64,000 bases of DNA from Oscillibacter sp. (lineage in GTDB: Bacteria > Bacillota > Clostridia > Oscillospirales > Oscillospiraceae): positions 1 through 64,000 of the forward strand of contig NZ_JAQUVF010000002.1 in assembly GCF_028693505.1 (NCBI RefSeq), written 5' to 3'. Positions 1 through 7,895 of this stretch are shown in pieces (the first letter of the stretch is position 1; each line of letters opens with the position of its first letter). The notes under the pieces were generated by a model. The model made no database searches and was not told the origin of the DNA. It worked only from the letters and a program-made list of their open reading frames with translations. The position numbers and the translations under genes are program-made.

Positions 1-699
1 TTGGTCGGCAGCTATGGGCATGGCGGTAACACGTATGAGAATGTCACGATTGTCAACGAGGGCGATAGCACCTATTTTAACCCTGTCACAGGTGAAACGG
101 TGTCTTATAGCACATGGGCTTATGACTACACCACCCGTACATATACCCTCTATGATGCGGATGGTAATGTAGTCGCTGTCATTCAGTATGGTGACGATAA
201 GCTAACCATTCAGACCCCGGATGAATCCTACGATATTAATTATGTCGTGCCCGATTCTTCTGGTGGCTCCGGTTCCGGCGGTACCTTGGACCCCGGCGAA
301 TCGGGCAGCGGTTCCAGTCTGCTTGATAAAATCAAGGACGGTATTCTTGGTGTGCTTGGTTCTTTGATTGAAGGCCTTTTTGCTTTAATCAAAACCATTT
401 TGGAGAAGTTGCTTACCTTGGCAAAGGACTTGATCTCTTTCGTTTTTGGTTTTCTTACAGATACGGTCCTTGGCGGTATCAAAAATCTGTTTTCCGCCTT
501 TGGTGATTCTGGCGGTTTGTTTGAAGGTCTCAAAGGCGAGGACGGCGGCTTTCAGCTCCCAGAGAGTGAAGGCGTTGCCGGAGCCTTTGCGTTTATCTCC
601 GGGGTTGTCGGTATTCTTCCTGCGGAGATTCGTTCTGTCCTGATTTTTGGCATTGGTGCCATTTTCCTCTTTGCAATCTTGCGGAAAGCTGGTGATTAG
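1..699 (+). CDS. Putative phage-type surface/adsorption protein, 5' end probably outside the window
   Basis: The frame is open from the first base (TTG), so the protein probably starts upstream; 232 residues are visible. In order it has a polar, aromatic-rich part (about 1-85), a Gly/Ser-rich linker (about 87-108), a stretch of amphipathic helices rich in Leu, Ile and Lys (about 109-165), and a C-terminal hydrophobic segment (about 205-228) ending in a short basic tail. A linker followed by a C-terminal anchor is the layout of minor coat (pIII-like) proteins of filamentous phages. Three small membrane or secreted genes follow in the same direction, which suits an inovirus-like module. Base composition is lower in GC than the chromosome to the right. 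The family is inferred from architecture only; an ICE surface protein is an alternative. Confidence 0.5.
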   Translation: MVGSYGHGGNTYENVTIVNEGDSTYFNPVTGETVSYSTWAYDYTTRTYTLYDADGNVVAVIQYGDDKLTIQTPDESYDINYVVPDSSGGSGSGGTLDPGESGSGSSLLDKIKDGILGVLGSLIEGLFALIKTILEKLLTLAKDLISFVFGFLTDTVLGGIKNLFSAFGDSGGLFEGLKGEDGGFQLPESEGVAGAFAFISGVVGILPAEIRSVLIFGIGAIFLFAILRKAGD

Positions 700-701
700 T
701 T

Positions 702-842
702 TTGTTTGAGGTTCTCTGGCTCATGTGTGGCTGGCTTCCATCCCCGTTGAATATTATCGTGTTTGGCGCTTTTTGCCTGCTTGTGGTTTTCGTCCTTTTC
801 AAGCTGATTGCAAAGGTCATTGATATGATTCCATTTCTGTGA
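702..842 (+). CDS. Small single-pass membrane protein (46 aa), phage-like module
   Basis: A TTG-started frame of 46 codons lies between the surface-protein gene and the next small gene. The peptide begins MFEVLWLMCGW and has one strong hydrophobic helix (about residues 15-36) followed by a Lys-containing end. It starts two bases after the preceding stop, which suggests translational coupling, and the next gene starts 11 bases after its stop. Small one-helix proteins directly after an adsorption-type gene are typical of filamentous phage morphogenesis blocks. ATG at 723 is an alternative, shorter start. No family was recognised. Confidence 0.45.
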   Translation: MFEVLWLMCGWLPSPLNIIVFGAFCLLVVFVLFKLIAKVIDMIPFL

Positions 843-853
843 GGTGATTTTCC

Positions 854-1096
854 TTGACATTGGCTGATACTCTGACGGTCTTACAAACGGTGTTCGGTAA
901 TGCTTGGCATATGATTTGCAGCGTCGAGGTCCCCGGCCTTGGTATCTCCTTCGGCGCTTGGCAGCTTGCCGGGTTGATTATTTCTTTTATGCTGGCTTTA
1001 ATTCGCTATGAATTTGGCGTTGGCGGTTCCGGCCAGCGTTCCGGGCAAAGCCGCACAAAGCATATTTCCAACGAAAGGAAGAACGACGAAAAATGA
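854..1096 (+). CDS. Small membrane protein (80 aa), phage-like module
   Basis: The TTG start has a GAGGTG ribosome site eight bases upstream. The product has a polar N-terminus, a PGLG turn (about 29-32), one hydrophobic helix (about 35-52) and a basic, polar tail. A V-P-G-x-G turn leading into one long helix resembles small coat-like proteins I associate with inovirus-like prophages of Firmicutes; this is pattern memory, not a search result. Its stop overlaps the start of the next gene by four bases (ATGA), so the two are probably co-translated. Function unknown. Confidence 0.5.
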   Translation: MTLADTLTVLQTVFGNAWHMICSVEVPGLGISFGAWQLAGLIISFMLALIRYEFGVGGSGQRSGQSRTKHISNERKNDEK

Positions 1097-1323
1097 AAGC
1101 TCGTTTACTGATTGTCTGTTTACTCGTTTCCGCGCTTCTGGTTATCCCCGCTTATGCTGTGGAAGGGGATGCCGCGCCCAGTGAGGAGGTAACGGAGCCT
1201 GTCTCTATTGAAACGTCCAAAGAGGAAGAGGGGGTAACGGTGAATGTTACGATTCAGAACCCTGAAACGGTTCCTGCTGCGGATGCTGCGGAAACTTTAT
1301 TGGAGGATGAAACGGTTGTTTAG
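1093..1323 (+). CDS. Small secreted acidic protein (76 aa), phage-like module
   Basis: The start overlaps the preceding stop (ATGA). Residues 1-22 form a signal peptide (basic MKAR, hydrophobic core, cut expected near AYA-VEG). The mature part is short, acidic and rich in Glu, Thr and Val, with no Cys. No domain was recognised. The last codons run into the next reading frame, and the gene may have been shortened by the rearrangement proposed near 1310-1325. It could be a small coat or periplasmic protein of the phage-like module. Confidence 0.5.
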   Translation: MKARLLIVCLLVSALLVIPAYAVEGDAAPSEEVTEPVSIETSKEEEGVTVNVTIQNPETVPAADAAETLLEDETVV

Positions 1324-1591
1324 TCAGTCTTATGAAGATATGGATATTACCTTAAAACGGCTGGCTCAAAACTATTATGTCATTAAAAAATCTCTGATTC
1401 CTTACTTTGTGGTGATGAAACGAATCAAGCGCCGTGTTGGTATTGATAAAACTACGCATCAGATCATTGATGAATATTACTGGGGTTTCCCGGCACTCTC
1501 TTCCCGGTGGATATTTACACCACCGCTTTGGAAACTCTTCAACTCCTATTCACGTAAGACCCTTCCGAAAAAGGAATGGGAAAAATGGTAA
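1307..1591 (+). pseudogene. Fragment resembling the C-terminal half of a Zot-like phage assembly ATPase
   Basis: Ninety-four codons start at an ATG that follows GGAGG with almost no spacing, so initiation is doubtful. The product reads like the inside of a larger protein: SQSYEDMD, then a basic segment, EYYWGFPAL and FTPPLWKLFNSY, ending KKEWEKW. Zot/pI proteins of filamentous phages have a similar region after the P-loop ATPase core, and the position after small coat-type genes fits. No Walker A motif is present here or upstream, so the N-terminal half is missing if the assignment is right. The stop codon abuts the 13-bp inverted repeat at 1592. Assignment is tentative. Confidence 0.35.
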
Positions 1592-1647
1592 TTGTAACAC
1601 AATGACCTCTCGCAGCTCCGGAGATCCTGAAGGTGGTTTGTGTTACA

Positions 1648-2034
1648 CTATGCCGCTAAACTCATAAACTCCCTTGGGGTAAGCCAGCTTAAAGACTTCC
1701 TCGGGTAGTTGTTCATCCAATCCTCGCATTCAGCAATTTCATTTGCACTGATCTTGCTGAAATCGGTCCCCTTGGGGAACCAGCGCCGAATCATGCGGTT
1801 ATGATTCTCGTTGGTTCCCTTTTCCCATGCCGCGAAGCTGTGGCAATAGTAAACGGGGCAGCCTGTCACCGCCAGCAGCTTGTCATACTCTAGAAACTCG
1901 CTGCCGTTGTCCGTGGTGATGCTTCGGATAATGTACCCGGCTTTTAAAATGCTCCGTAAAGCCTGCCTGATGGTCATTGCGCGCTTGTCTGGTATCTTTC
2001 GTATGATTTCACACCGCCCAGCCCGGTCTGTCAT
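1648..2034 (-). pseudogene. IS30-family transposase, C-terminal integrase-core fragment
   Basis: The 128-residue fragment has the end of a DDE integrase core: EIIRKIPDKRA, ITTDNGSEF with the second catalytic Asp, and the ENHNRMIRRWFPKGTDF block with the catalytic Glu. The helix-turn-helix N-terminus and the first catalytic Asp are absent, so it should be inactive. Just upstream on the same strand an AGGAGG site precedes an ATG (2067) that opens a 20-codon frame ending in TGA, and the core continues in another frame. This looks like a start region joined to the tail by a deletion or frameshift. Confidence 0.75.
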
Positions 2035-2157
2035 GGATGTAAGTTCTTTCCTTCTTCGTCATAGTGTTCATCCTCCTAAAATCTTTCGTTGAGTGGTTCA
2101 GGCTGTGCGCCTGCCCTGCGATTTATTTTTGTATGCAAAAATAAAAGGCTTTCGAAA

Positions 2158-2250
2158 GATGTCAAGTGGCAAACTAAATTACAAATCTTATCAATTTTCC
2201 TACGGAAAGAAAATTGGTGAGGTTTGTAATTTAGGCAAACTCTTGATATC
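2158..2250. repeat. 93-nt foldback (two 42-nt inverted arms, 9-nt loop)
   Basis: Positions 2158-2199 and 2209-2250 are imperfect inverse copies around the loop CTACGGAAA. The best-paired parts are CTAAATTACAAA with TTTGTAATTTAG and CAATTTTC with GAAAATTG. Several differences between the arms are C/T or A/G, so they become G-U pairs in RNA from one strand. A smaller perfect hairpin (TTTATTTTTG/CAAAAATAAA) sits at 2122-2145. Nothing else in 2100-2390 looks coding. It may be a MITE-like foldback, the structured end of a lost transposon, or a phage intergenic hairpin. Confidence 0.6.
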
Positions 2251-2407
2251 GTCCTCCATGGTGACGATCTCGGCGAGCCGGGTACCAGTGCTCACACTGG
2301 TTCTAGGCTTCGCCAGCCAGCACAGTAACGTTTTGTTTCTGCGTCCTTTCGTAACACATTTCTAGCCGGCAGCCAGTGCCCAGGCACACGCACATTGTGT
2401 TACAAAG

Positions 2408-2432
2408 GAAAAAACGGCACCCGCAGGCGCCG
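2408..2432 (-). terminator. Rho-independent terminator for the minus-strand lipoprotein gene
   Basis: Read on the minus strand, CGGCGCC, loop TGCG and GGTGCCG form a seven-pair stem followed by six T. It lies about 80 bases after the stop of the lipoprotein gene. Confidence 0.75.
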
Positions 2433-2514
2433 CTTTCCCCACTCCCAATTTTTAGGAGCATGTTAATTTTCTTCTTGACATTTGCCGGATTTTGCATAAA
2501 GCCGGCGAGCCTTT

Positions 2515-3738
2515 TCAGGAATCCGGCATGCAGGCGTCCAGCAGGTCCTCCAGCTCAATGCTTGCCACCAGACCGTCCTTTAAATAGAAGGCAATGTGCC
2601 TGCAAAAGGCGTCGCCGCCGGGTTCATAGATGTAACAGGCGTCGTAGCGGTCGGATTGGAAGGTTTCCAGCTTTTTCGCCGGAATGTAAATGCGCCGGAG
2701 CGCTTCCTCGCTGTATCCGCAGTAAAGTCCCCGGGCGGTGCTGAAGTACCCCTCGGACCGGTCGTAGGGCAGTGCGGTGGACAGCTTGTAGAGATACTCC
2801 GTTCCGTCGTCGGGAGAGACGAAGTAGCTTACCTGTATGTCTCCGCAGTCCATTTCATACACGGCGCCGTAGGTGTCGGCGCTGCCGGAGTAGGTAAGGG
2901 TCCCCTCCAAATCGTAGCCCCAGGGGAAGGCGCCCTCCTGCGGTCCCAGCGTCAAAACCCGCTTTTCACCGGGGACGATGAGGGCAAACTCCGCGCCCGC
3001 AGGGGCAGGCTCGCTGGGATTTGCTTCCTGCGCCGCGGCGTAGGCGGCTCGTAGGGCGTCCGCCGCTTTTTGCTCCCTGTCGTCCGCAGGGACGGTCGCT
3101 TCCAAAACGGTTTCAAAGCCGCCGTCCGGATGCCAGCACCAGGCCGCCCCGGCAAGGAGCCGGGAAACAGTTTCCTGCCACGCCGGGGGCAGAAGGGAGA
3201 GCGCGTGGAGCACAGCGGCGGGGCTTTCCAGAAAGCGGAAAAACAAATCGTCGCTGGCACCCTCGGTAAGCGCGCCGTCGGTGTGGAGCAGATACAGCGC
3301 CAGCTGAAGAGCAGACCAGCTGCCAAAATCCGTGGCGTCAAAGGTGGGCAGATCATAGGTGAAATGGAAAATCGTATCCGCGTCCAAATCGAGGCCGTCG
3401 CTGGGGCAGAAGCTGGTGAATTTCCAGCCGTCCTGCGTCCGCTCATAGTCCAGCACCGCCGTGGAATAGCCGATGGCGGCGTCGGGCCGTTCCCATTCCC
3501 AGCTGTCCGCCCAGAAGGTCAGCGTTACCTTCCAGTGGTCGGGGTCCACCTGCGCGGCGGCGACGCCCTTATCATATAAATAGAGCTGGTCGCCCCGGGC
3601 GGTGGCGTGGTCAGCCTGCGCAGCCTCTTCATAAGCGGCGATCACGTCGGCGGCGGCGGGCGCAGGCGGCTGCGCAGGCGCGGGTGCGCCGCACCCGGAC
3701 AGGAAAAGCGCCAGAGCGAGAGCAAGCAGCCGTTTCAT
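2515..3738 (-). CDS. Predicted lipoprotein of unknown function (407 aa)
   Basis: The start chosen is the ATG at 3738 with AGGAGGTG upstream; a longer frame to 3774 lacks a good ribosome site. Residues 1-18 form a lipoprotein signal (MKRLLALALALFLSGCG) with Cys16 as the lipid-modified residue, then an Ala/Pro-rich linker. The rest is a soluble, mostly acidic domain of about 370 residues without a motif I recognise. It should be anchored to the outer face of the membrane. It is transcribed alone, away from nnrD, with its own terminator. Confidence 0.8.
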   Translation of the reverse strand: MKRLLALALALFLSGCGAPAPAQPPAPAAADVIAAYEEAAQADHATARGDQLYLYDKGVAAAQVDPDHWKVTLTFWADSWEWERPDAAIGYSTAVLDYERTQDGWKFTSFCPSDGLDLDADTIFHFTYDLPTFDATDFGSWSALQLALYLLHTDGALTEGASDDLFFRFLESPAAVLHALSLLPPAWQETVSRLLAGAAWCWHPDGGFETVLEATVPADDREQKAADALRAAYAAAQEANPSEPAPAGAEFALIVPGEKRVLTLGPQEGAFPWGYDLEGTLTYSGSADTYGAVYEMDCGDIQVSYFVSPDDGTEYLYKLSTALPYDRSEGYFSTARGLYCGYSEEALRRIYIPAKKLETFQSDRYDACYIYEPGGDAFCRHIAFYLKDGLVASIELEDLLDACMPDS

Positions 3739-3813
3739 TGAAAACACCTCCTTGGTGATACCCCATGATAACAAACTTTCCCCGGAAAGTCATAACAATT
3801 TGGTAACGGAGCA

Positions 3814-3842
3814 TTGCATTGCGGCTTCGGATTTCTTATAAT
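3814..3842 (+). promoter_or_regulatory. Sigma-A promoter for nnrD operon
   Basis: TTGCAT at 3814-3819 and TATAAT at 3837-3842 are separated by 17 bases. The next gene on this strand starts at 3912. Confidence 0.65.
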
Positions 3843-3911
3843 TATTAAAGAGGAACAAACCGAGCGTTTTCAGCGTGGAACGCTCTTTTGAAAATGCAGG
3901 AGGCAGATACC

Positions 3912-5453
3912 ATGAAACTGGCGACGGCGGCGCAGATGCGGGAATTGGATCGGCGGGCGATAGAAGAGCGGGGGATTCCCTCCATCGACTTGATGGAGCG
4001 GGCGGCGCAGTGCGTTGCAAAGGCGGCGCTGGGGCTGCTGGGGGATCGGCCGGGAAAATGCCGGGCGGCGGTGCTGTGCGGCAGCGGCAACAACGGCGGG
4101 GACGGCATTGCCGCCGCGAGATTGCTGTTTCTCGCCGGGGTCCGTGTCCGGGCCTTTTTGGTGGGGCGCTATGAAAAGCTGACGCCGGACGCCCTGACCA
4201 TGACGGGCCGCCTTTCCGAGTGCGGCGTGGAGCTGGAGCCGTTTGACCCGGAGAATCCGGCGCAGGCGGCCTGGTGCCGGGGCAGCCACGTGCTGGTGGA
4301 CGCCGTGTTCGGCGTGGGCATCTCCCGCCCGATCGCGCCGGAGTCTCCTTTTGCCAAGGCAATCGGATACATGAACGAGAGCCGGGGCGTCGTGGTGGCT
4401 GCGGATATTCCCAGCGGCGTGGAAGCGGACACGGGGCGCGTTCTCGGCTGCGCGGTAAAGGCTGACAAGACGGTTACCTTCACACTCGAAAAGCTTGGCC
4501 TGGCGGTGGAAGACGGGGCGCTCTGCGCCGGTGCGGTGGAGGTGGCGGACATCGGTGTGCCCCGGGAGCTGGTGGGGCAGACGGTCTGCTCCGCCCAGAC
4601 GGTGGAGGATTCCTTCGTCCGCGCCGCGCTGCCGCCCCGGAAGAGAGACGGCCACAAGGGGGACTTCGGCAAGCTCTTGACGGTGGGCGGCTCCGTGGGC
4701 TATACCGGCGCGCCGTATCTGACGGCGGCAGCTGCGGCCCGGTCCGGCTGCGGACTGGTATTTCTGGGGGTGCCGGAGAGCATCTGGGCGGTGGAGGCCG
4801 CCCGATGCGTTTGCGAGATGCCGTTTCCACTTCCTGAAAAACAAGGGCTGTTAAGTGAAAAAGCTTTGCAGAAGATAGAAGAAAAACTGGCGTCCTGCGA
4901 CGTGCTGGCGCTGGGCCCCGGCCTTGGCAGAAGCCAGCGGGTGACACGCCTTGTGTGTGCGCTGCTGGAAAGAACGGAAAAGCCGGTGGTGCTGGACGCC
5001 GACGGCATAAACGCGCTGAGCGGGCATATGGATATTGTGGACCGGCGTCGCGGCCGCGTCACCATCCTGACGCCTCACGACGGGGAGTTTGCCCGCATCG
5101 GCGGGGACCTCTCCCACGGGGACCGGGTTGGGGCGGCCCGGGAGTTTGCCATGTCTCACGGCTGCGTGCTGGTGCTCAAGGGCCACCGGAGCATCACGGC
5201 GCTCCCAGCGGGAAACGTGCTGGTGAACACCACCGGGAACACGGGCCTTGCCAAGGGCGGCAGCGGCGACGTGCTCACGGGGATCATCGCCTCTCTGCTG
5301 GCCCAGGGGGCAACGCCGGTGCAGGCAGCGGCGGCGGGGGTTTGGCTCCACGGTCGGGCGGGGGAGATCGCGTCTGCCCAAAGGACGGAGTACGCCATGA
5401 CGCCGGAGGATGTGATCGCGGCGCTGCCGGCAGTGTTTTCGGAATTGATATGA
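3912..5453 (+). CDS. nnrD: Bifunctional NAD(P)H-hydrate repair enzyme (epimerase/dehydratase)
   Basis: The 513-residue protein repairs hydrated NADH and NADPH: an N-terminal YjeF-type epimerase domain (about 1-215) interconverts R and S NAD(P)HX, and a C-terminal ribokinase-like domain (about 220-510) dehydrates S-NAD(P)HX using ATP or ADP. The dinucleotide-site motif GSGNNGGDG is near residue 57, and the C-terminal nucleotide motif AKGGSGDVLTG is present. The start at 3912 is chosen because AGGAGG lies eight bases upstream; ATG 3888 has no such site. The order nnrD, LolA-like lipoprotein, alr, mazF is common in Firmicutes. Length is normal for the fused enzyme. Confidence 0.93.
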   Translation: MKLATAAQMRELDRRAIEERGIPSIDLMERAAQCVAKAALGLLGDRPGKCRAAVLCGSGNNGGDGIAAARLLFLAGVRVRAFLVGRYEKLTPDALTMTGRLSECGVELEPFDPENPAQAAWCRGSHVLVDAVFGVGISRPIAPESPFAKAIGYMNESRGVVVAADIPSGVEADTGRVLGCAVKADKTVTFTLEKLGLAVEDGALCAGAVEVADIGVPRELVGQTVCSAQTVEDSFVRAALPPRKRDGHKGDFGKLLTVGGSVGYTGAPYLTAAAAARSGCGLVFLGVPESIWAVEAARCVCEMPFPLPEKQGLLSEKALQKIEEKLASCDVLALGPGLGRSQRVTRLVCALLERTEKPVVLDADGINALSGHMDIVDRRRGRVTILTPHDGEFARIGGDLSHGDRVGAAREFAMSHGCVLVLKGHRSITALPAGNVLVNTTGNTGLAKGGSGDVLTGIIASLLAQGATPVQAAAAGVWLHGRAGEIASAQRTEYAMTPEDVIAALPAVFSELI

Positions 5454-5469
5454 CGGGGGGAAGGGCCTG

Positions 5470-6072
5470 GTGCGCAGATGGATGTGCGTACCAATGATAC
5501 TGCTGTGCCTGCTGACGACGGCCTGCGGCGGCACGGATGAAGCGGAGGCGGCGAGTCTGCGGGACCGCTACCACGATATGAAGGGCTGTACCATGGAGGC
5601 GGCGGTCTCCTGCGATCAGGAGGGGACCGTGTGGGAAGCGCAGCTGCGGTGCGACTATGTTCCCGGCGGGGAGAGCACCATTGAGGTGCTCTCGCCGGAG
5701 AGCATCGCGGGCGTGAAGGCTGTACTCTCAGACACGGACTGGAGCTTGGAATACGAGGGCCTCTGCCTCAACGCCGGTCCCCTCAGCCAGGAGGAGATCA
5801 GCCCGGCGCTGTGCCTTCCCCGGCTGATGAACGCGCTGCGGGACGGCTGGCTTTTGGAGGAGAACGAGGAGCAGTGGAACGAGACGGAGTGTCTTCGGCT
5901 CAGCGTGGACCAAAGCGGCGCGCAGGATGGCAAAATCGTCTCCACGGTCTGGCTGCGGCAGGACGACGGAACGCCGCTTCGCGGGGAGATCGCCGTGGAG
6001 GGAAAAATTATTTTAACGGCGGAGTTTACGAGTTTTCAATTTTATGATACGATAGAAAAAGAAGCATCTTAA
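5470..6072 (+). CDS. LolA-like lipoprotein (YdcC-type)
   Basis: The 200-residue protein begins with a GTG start behind a G-rich ribosome site (GGGGGGAAGGG) 16 bases after nnrD. It has a lipoprotein signal with the box LTTAC at about residues 15-19. The remainder shows alternating beta strands and the phrase STIEVLSPESIAGVKA, similar to LolA/YdcC proteins that carry hydrophobic ligands in a half-barrel. In Bacillus, ydcC sits between acpS and alr, the same position as here, which is the main support. The ligand is unknown. It is probably co-transcribed with nnrD and alr. Confidence 0.65.
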   Translation: MRRWMCVPMILLCLLTTACGGTDEAEAASLRDRYHDMKGCTMEAAVSCDQEGTVWEAQLRCDYVPGGESTIEVLSPESIAGVKAVLSDTDWSLEYEGLCLNAGPLSQEEISPALCLPRLMNALRDGWLLEENEEQWNETECLRLSVDQSGAQDGKIVSTVWLRQDDGTPLRGEIAVEGKIILTAEFTSFQFYDTIEKEAS

Positions 6073-6105
6073 AACCCTGCACAAAAGGAAAGAGGATCGG
6101 ATTCC

Positions 6106-7272
6106 ATGGAAGACACCATTTTGCGGCGGACCTGGGCGGAGATCGATTTGGACGCGCTGGGCCATAATTACACAATGGCCCGGCAGCGCACAGGTCCGGG
6201 CGTGAAGTATCTGGGCGTGGTGAAGGCGGACGCCTACGGCCACGGCGCGGTGCAGATTGCAAGAAAGCTTGAGGCGCTGGGCGCGGACTATCTGGCGGTA
6301 TCCAGTCTGGACGAGGCCCGAGAGCTGCGCCACGGCGGCATTGCCATGCCCATTTTGATTCTGGGGCATACGCCGCCGGAGATGGTGGCGGAGCTGATCC
6401 GCTACGGGATCACCCAAACCGTTTCGGCCCAGGCCAAGGCGGAGGAGTACAGCGCGGAGGCCGGACGCTGCGGCGGGAAGCTGAAGGTCCATATCAAGGT
6501 GGATACCGGCATGTCCCGGCTGGGCTTTCTGGTGCGGGGCGGGCACGTTGACGGCGGCGTGGAGGCCATTGCCCGGTCCTGCGCGCTGCCGCATCTGGAG
6601 GCGGAGGGCATTTTCACCCATTTTGCCGCCTCCGACGTGGGCGATCCTGCCAGCGAAGCCTATACAAGAGAACAGTTCGGGGTCTTTACCAGCGTGCTGG
6701 ACGCGCTGGAGGCCAAGGGCAGGACCTTTGCCATCCGCCACTGCGCCAACAGCGGCGCGCTCGCGCGCTATCCGGAGATGTATCTCGACATGGTGCGGCC
6801 CGGCATCGCCCTCTACGGTGTGGGAGACGACGCCAAGGCGCTGGGGCTGCGGCCGGTGATGACGCTCAAGTCCTGCATCTCCACCATCAAGGTGTTCGAC
6901 CCGGACACGGATATCAGCTACGGCAGGACCTTCCACACAGCCGGTAAGACCCGGGTGGGCGTGCTGCCCATCGGCTACGCAGACGGATTGTTCCGGGGCC
7001 TTTCCAACCACATGGCGGTCCAAACGGCGGACGGTCCCGCGCCCATTCTGGGTCGGATCTGCATGGATATGACCATGGTGGATCTCAGCGCGCTGCCAAA
7101 TATCCACGTGGGCGACGCGGTGGAGCTGTTTGGAAAGCAGCAGCTGGTGGATGATCTTGCAAGGATTCTGGACACCATTCCCTATGAGCTTACCTGCTCC
7201 GTCAGCAAGCGGGTGCCCCGGCTTTATCTGGAGCACGGCGAGACGGTGGAGCGAAGCCTTCGGTTGCTGTAA
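6106..7272 (+). CDS. alr: Alanine racemase
   Basis: The 388-residue enzyme makes D-alanine for peptidoglycan. It has the PLP-lysine motif VVKADAYGHG with Lys40 in an N-terminal TIM barrel, and a C-terminal beta domain with the SYGRTF motif whose Tyr272 is the expected second catalytic base. DTGMSRLGF and IGYADG are also typical. It is the third gene after nnrD and the lipoprotein, with a 33-base gap and an AAAGGAAAGAGG ribosome site. Length and all key residues are normal. Confidence 0.96.
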   Translation: MEDTILRRTWAEIDLDALGHNYTMARQRTGPGVKYLGVVKADAYGHGAVQIARKLEALGADYLAVSSLDEARELRHGGIAMPILILGHTPPEMVAELIRYGITQTVSAQAKAEEYSAEAGRCGGKLKVHIKVDTGMSRLGFLVRGGHVDGGVEAIARSCALPHLEAEGIFTHFAASDVGDPASEAYTREQFGVFTSVLDALEAKGRTFAIRHCANSGALARYPEMYLDMVRPGIALYGVGDDAKALGLRPVMTLKSCISTIKVFDPDTDISYGRTFHTAGKTRVGVLPIGYADGLFRGLSNHMAVQTADGPAPILGRICMDMTMVDLSALPNIHVGDAVELFGKQQLVDDLARILDTIPYELTCSVSKRVPRLYLEHGETVERSLRLL

Positions 7273-7389
7273 GACGCGACGCACTCACGCCCTGTCCCGC
7301 GCATAGGATATTGCGGGGGCAGGGACGCCGGAATTTGCATCCCAGGCGGCGTATAAATTCCGTAACTGCGTGGGAGAATGAAAGTGGCC

Positions 7390-7410
7390 TCATCGAGTTC
7401 CTCTCGATGA
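7390..7410 (+). promoter_or_regulatory. Small perfect hairpin in the mazF leader
   Basis: TCATCGAG (7390-7397), loop TTCCT and CTCGATGA (7403-7410) form an eight-pair stem 23 bases upstream of the mazF start. There is no T run, so it is not a terminator. It could affect mazF mRNA stability or translation, or be part of an operator. No protein-coding frame occupies the 160 bases between alr and mazF. Confidence 0.4.
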
Positions 7411-7432
7411 CGGGTACTTCTTTCGGCGGAGT

Positions 7433-7810
7433 GTGAACTTTGTGGATACGAGTGTCAAGCGCGGCGATATTTACTATGCCGATCTCTCCCCGGTGGTGGG
7501 CAGCGAACAAGGCGGCGTCCGGCCGGTTCTGATTATTCAAAACGACACCGGAAACCGTTACAGCCCCACCGTGATCGCGGCGGCCATTACTTCCCAGACG
7601 GGAAAGGCGCGGCTGCCGACACATATCAATCTTCCTGTGGACCAGAGCTGCGGCCTGAGCCGGGACTCTGTGGTCCTGCTGGAACAGGTGCGCACATTGG
7701 ACAAAAAACGCCTGCGGGAGCGAATGGACCACGTGGAGGAAAACGTGATGGAGAAGGTTGATTTTGCCATTGCGGTGAGCTTTGGCTTGCCTCACGACCA
7801 GATGGTGTGA
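7433..7810 (+). CDS. mazF: MazF/EndoA-family mRNA endoribonuclease
   Basis: The 125-residue product has the PemK/MazF core: [29 protein letters not shown] and LPTH. Members cut single-stranded RNA at short specific sequences and act as toxins or stress RNases. The start used is GTG 7433; GTG 7442 has better spacing from the GGAG site and is equally possible. No mazE-like antitoxin gene is visible on either side, unlike Bacillus where one precedes it. The antitoxin may lie elsewhere or the gene may be an orphan, as I recall for some Clostridia. Confidence 0.92.
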   Translation: MNFVDTSVKRGDIYYADLSPVVGSEQGGVRPVLIIQNDTGNRYSPTVIAAAITSQTGKARLPTHINLPVDQSCGLSRDSVVLLEQVRTLDKKRLRERMDHVEENVMEKVDFAIAVSFGLPHDQMV

Positions 7811-7895
7811 AGCGCCGGTCAACCCGGAAAGAGTGGCTGCCGCTCTTTCCGGGAGGAGCGGTTTTCCGTACAAAAGAAAGGCAACGGAGGTACAT

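Larger units (their letters stand above)
1592..2405. mobile_element. Remnant bounded by a 13-bp inverted repeat, containing a broken IS30 transposase
   Basis: The bases TTGTAACACAATG at 1592-1604 recur as an exact inverse at 2393-2405. Between them lie the 3' half of an IS30-family transposase (minus strand) and about 300 bp without an intact gene. Further GTAACAC/GTGTTAC words occur at 1638-1646 and 2350-2356. A full IS30 element is usually a little over 1 kb, so this 814-bp block is either deleted or composite. The left repeat begins directly after the stop of the Zot-like fragment. Boundaries are inferred from the repeat alone. Confidence 0.4.

Noticed and set aside
2200..2259. Minus-strand 19-codon frame starting MEDDIKSL, reminiscent of IS200 TnpA N-termini
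   Set aside because: Only eight residues are suggestive and the frame runs into the foldback; too little to call an IS200 remnant.
6013..7284. Long minus-strand open frame opposite alr
   Set aside because: High-GC codon bias leaves the antisense frame open; composition is His/Gln/Arg-rich without motifs. The same applies to other long antisense frames, for example opposite glmS, nrdD and spoIVA.
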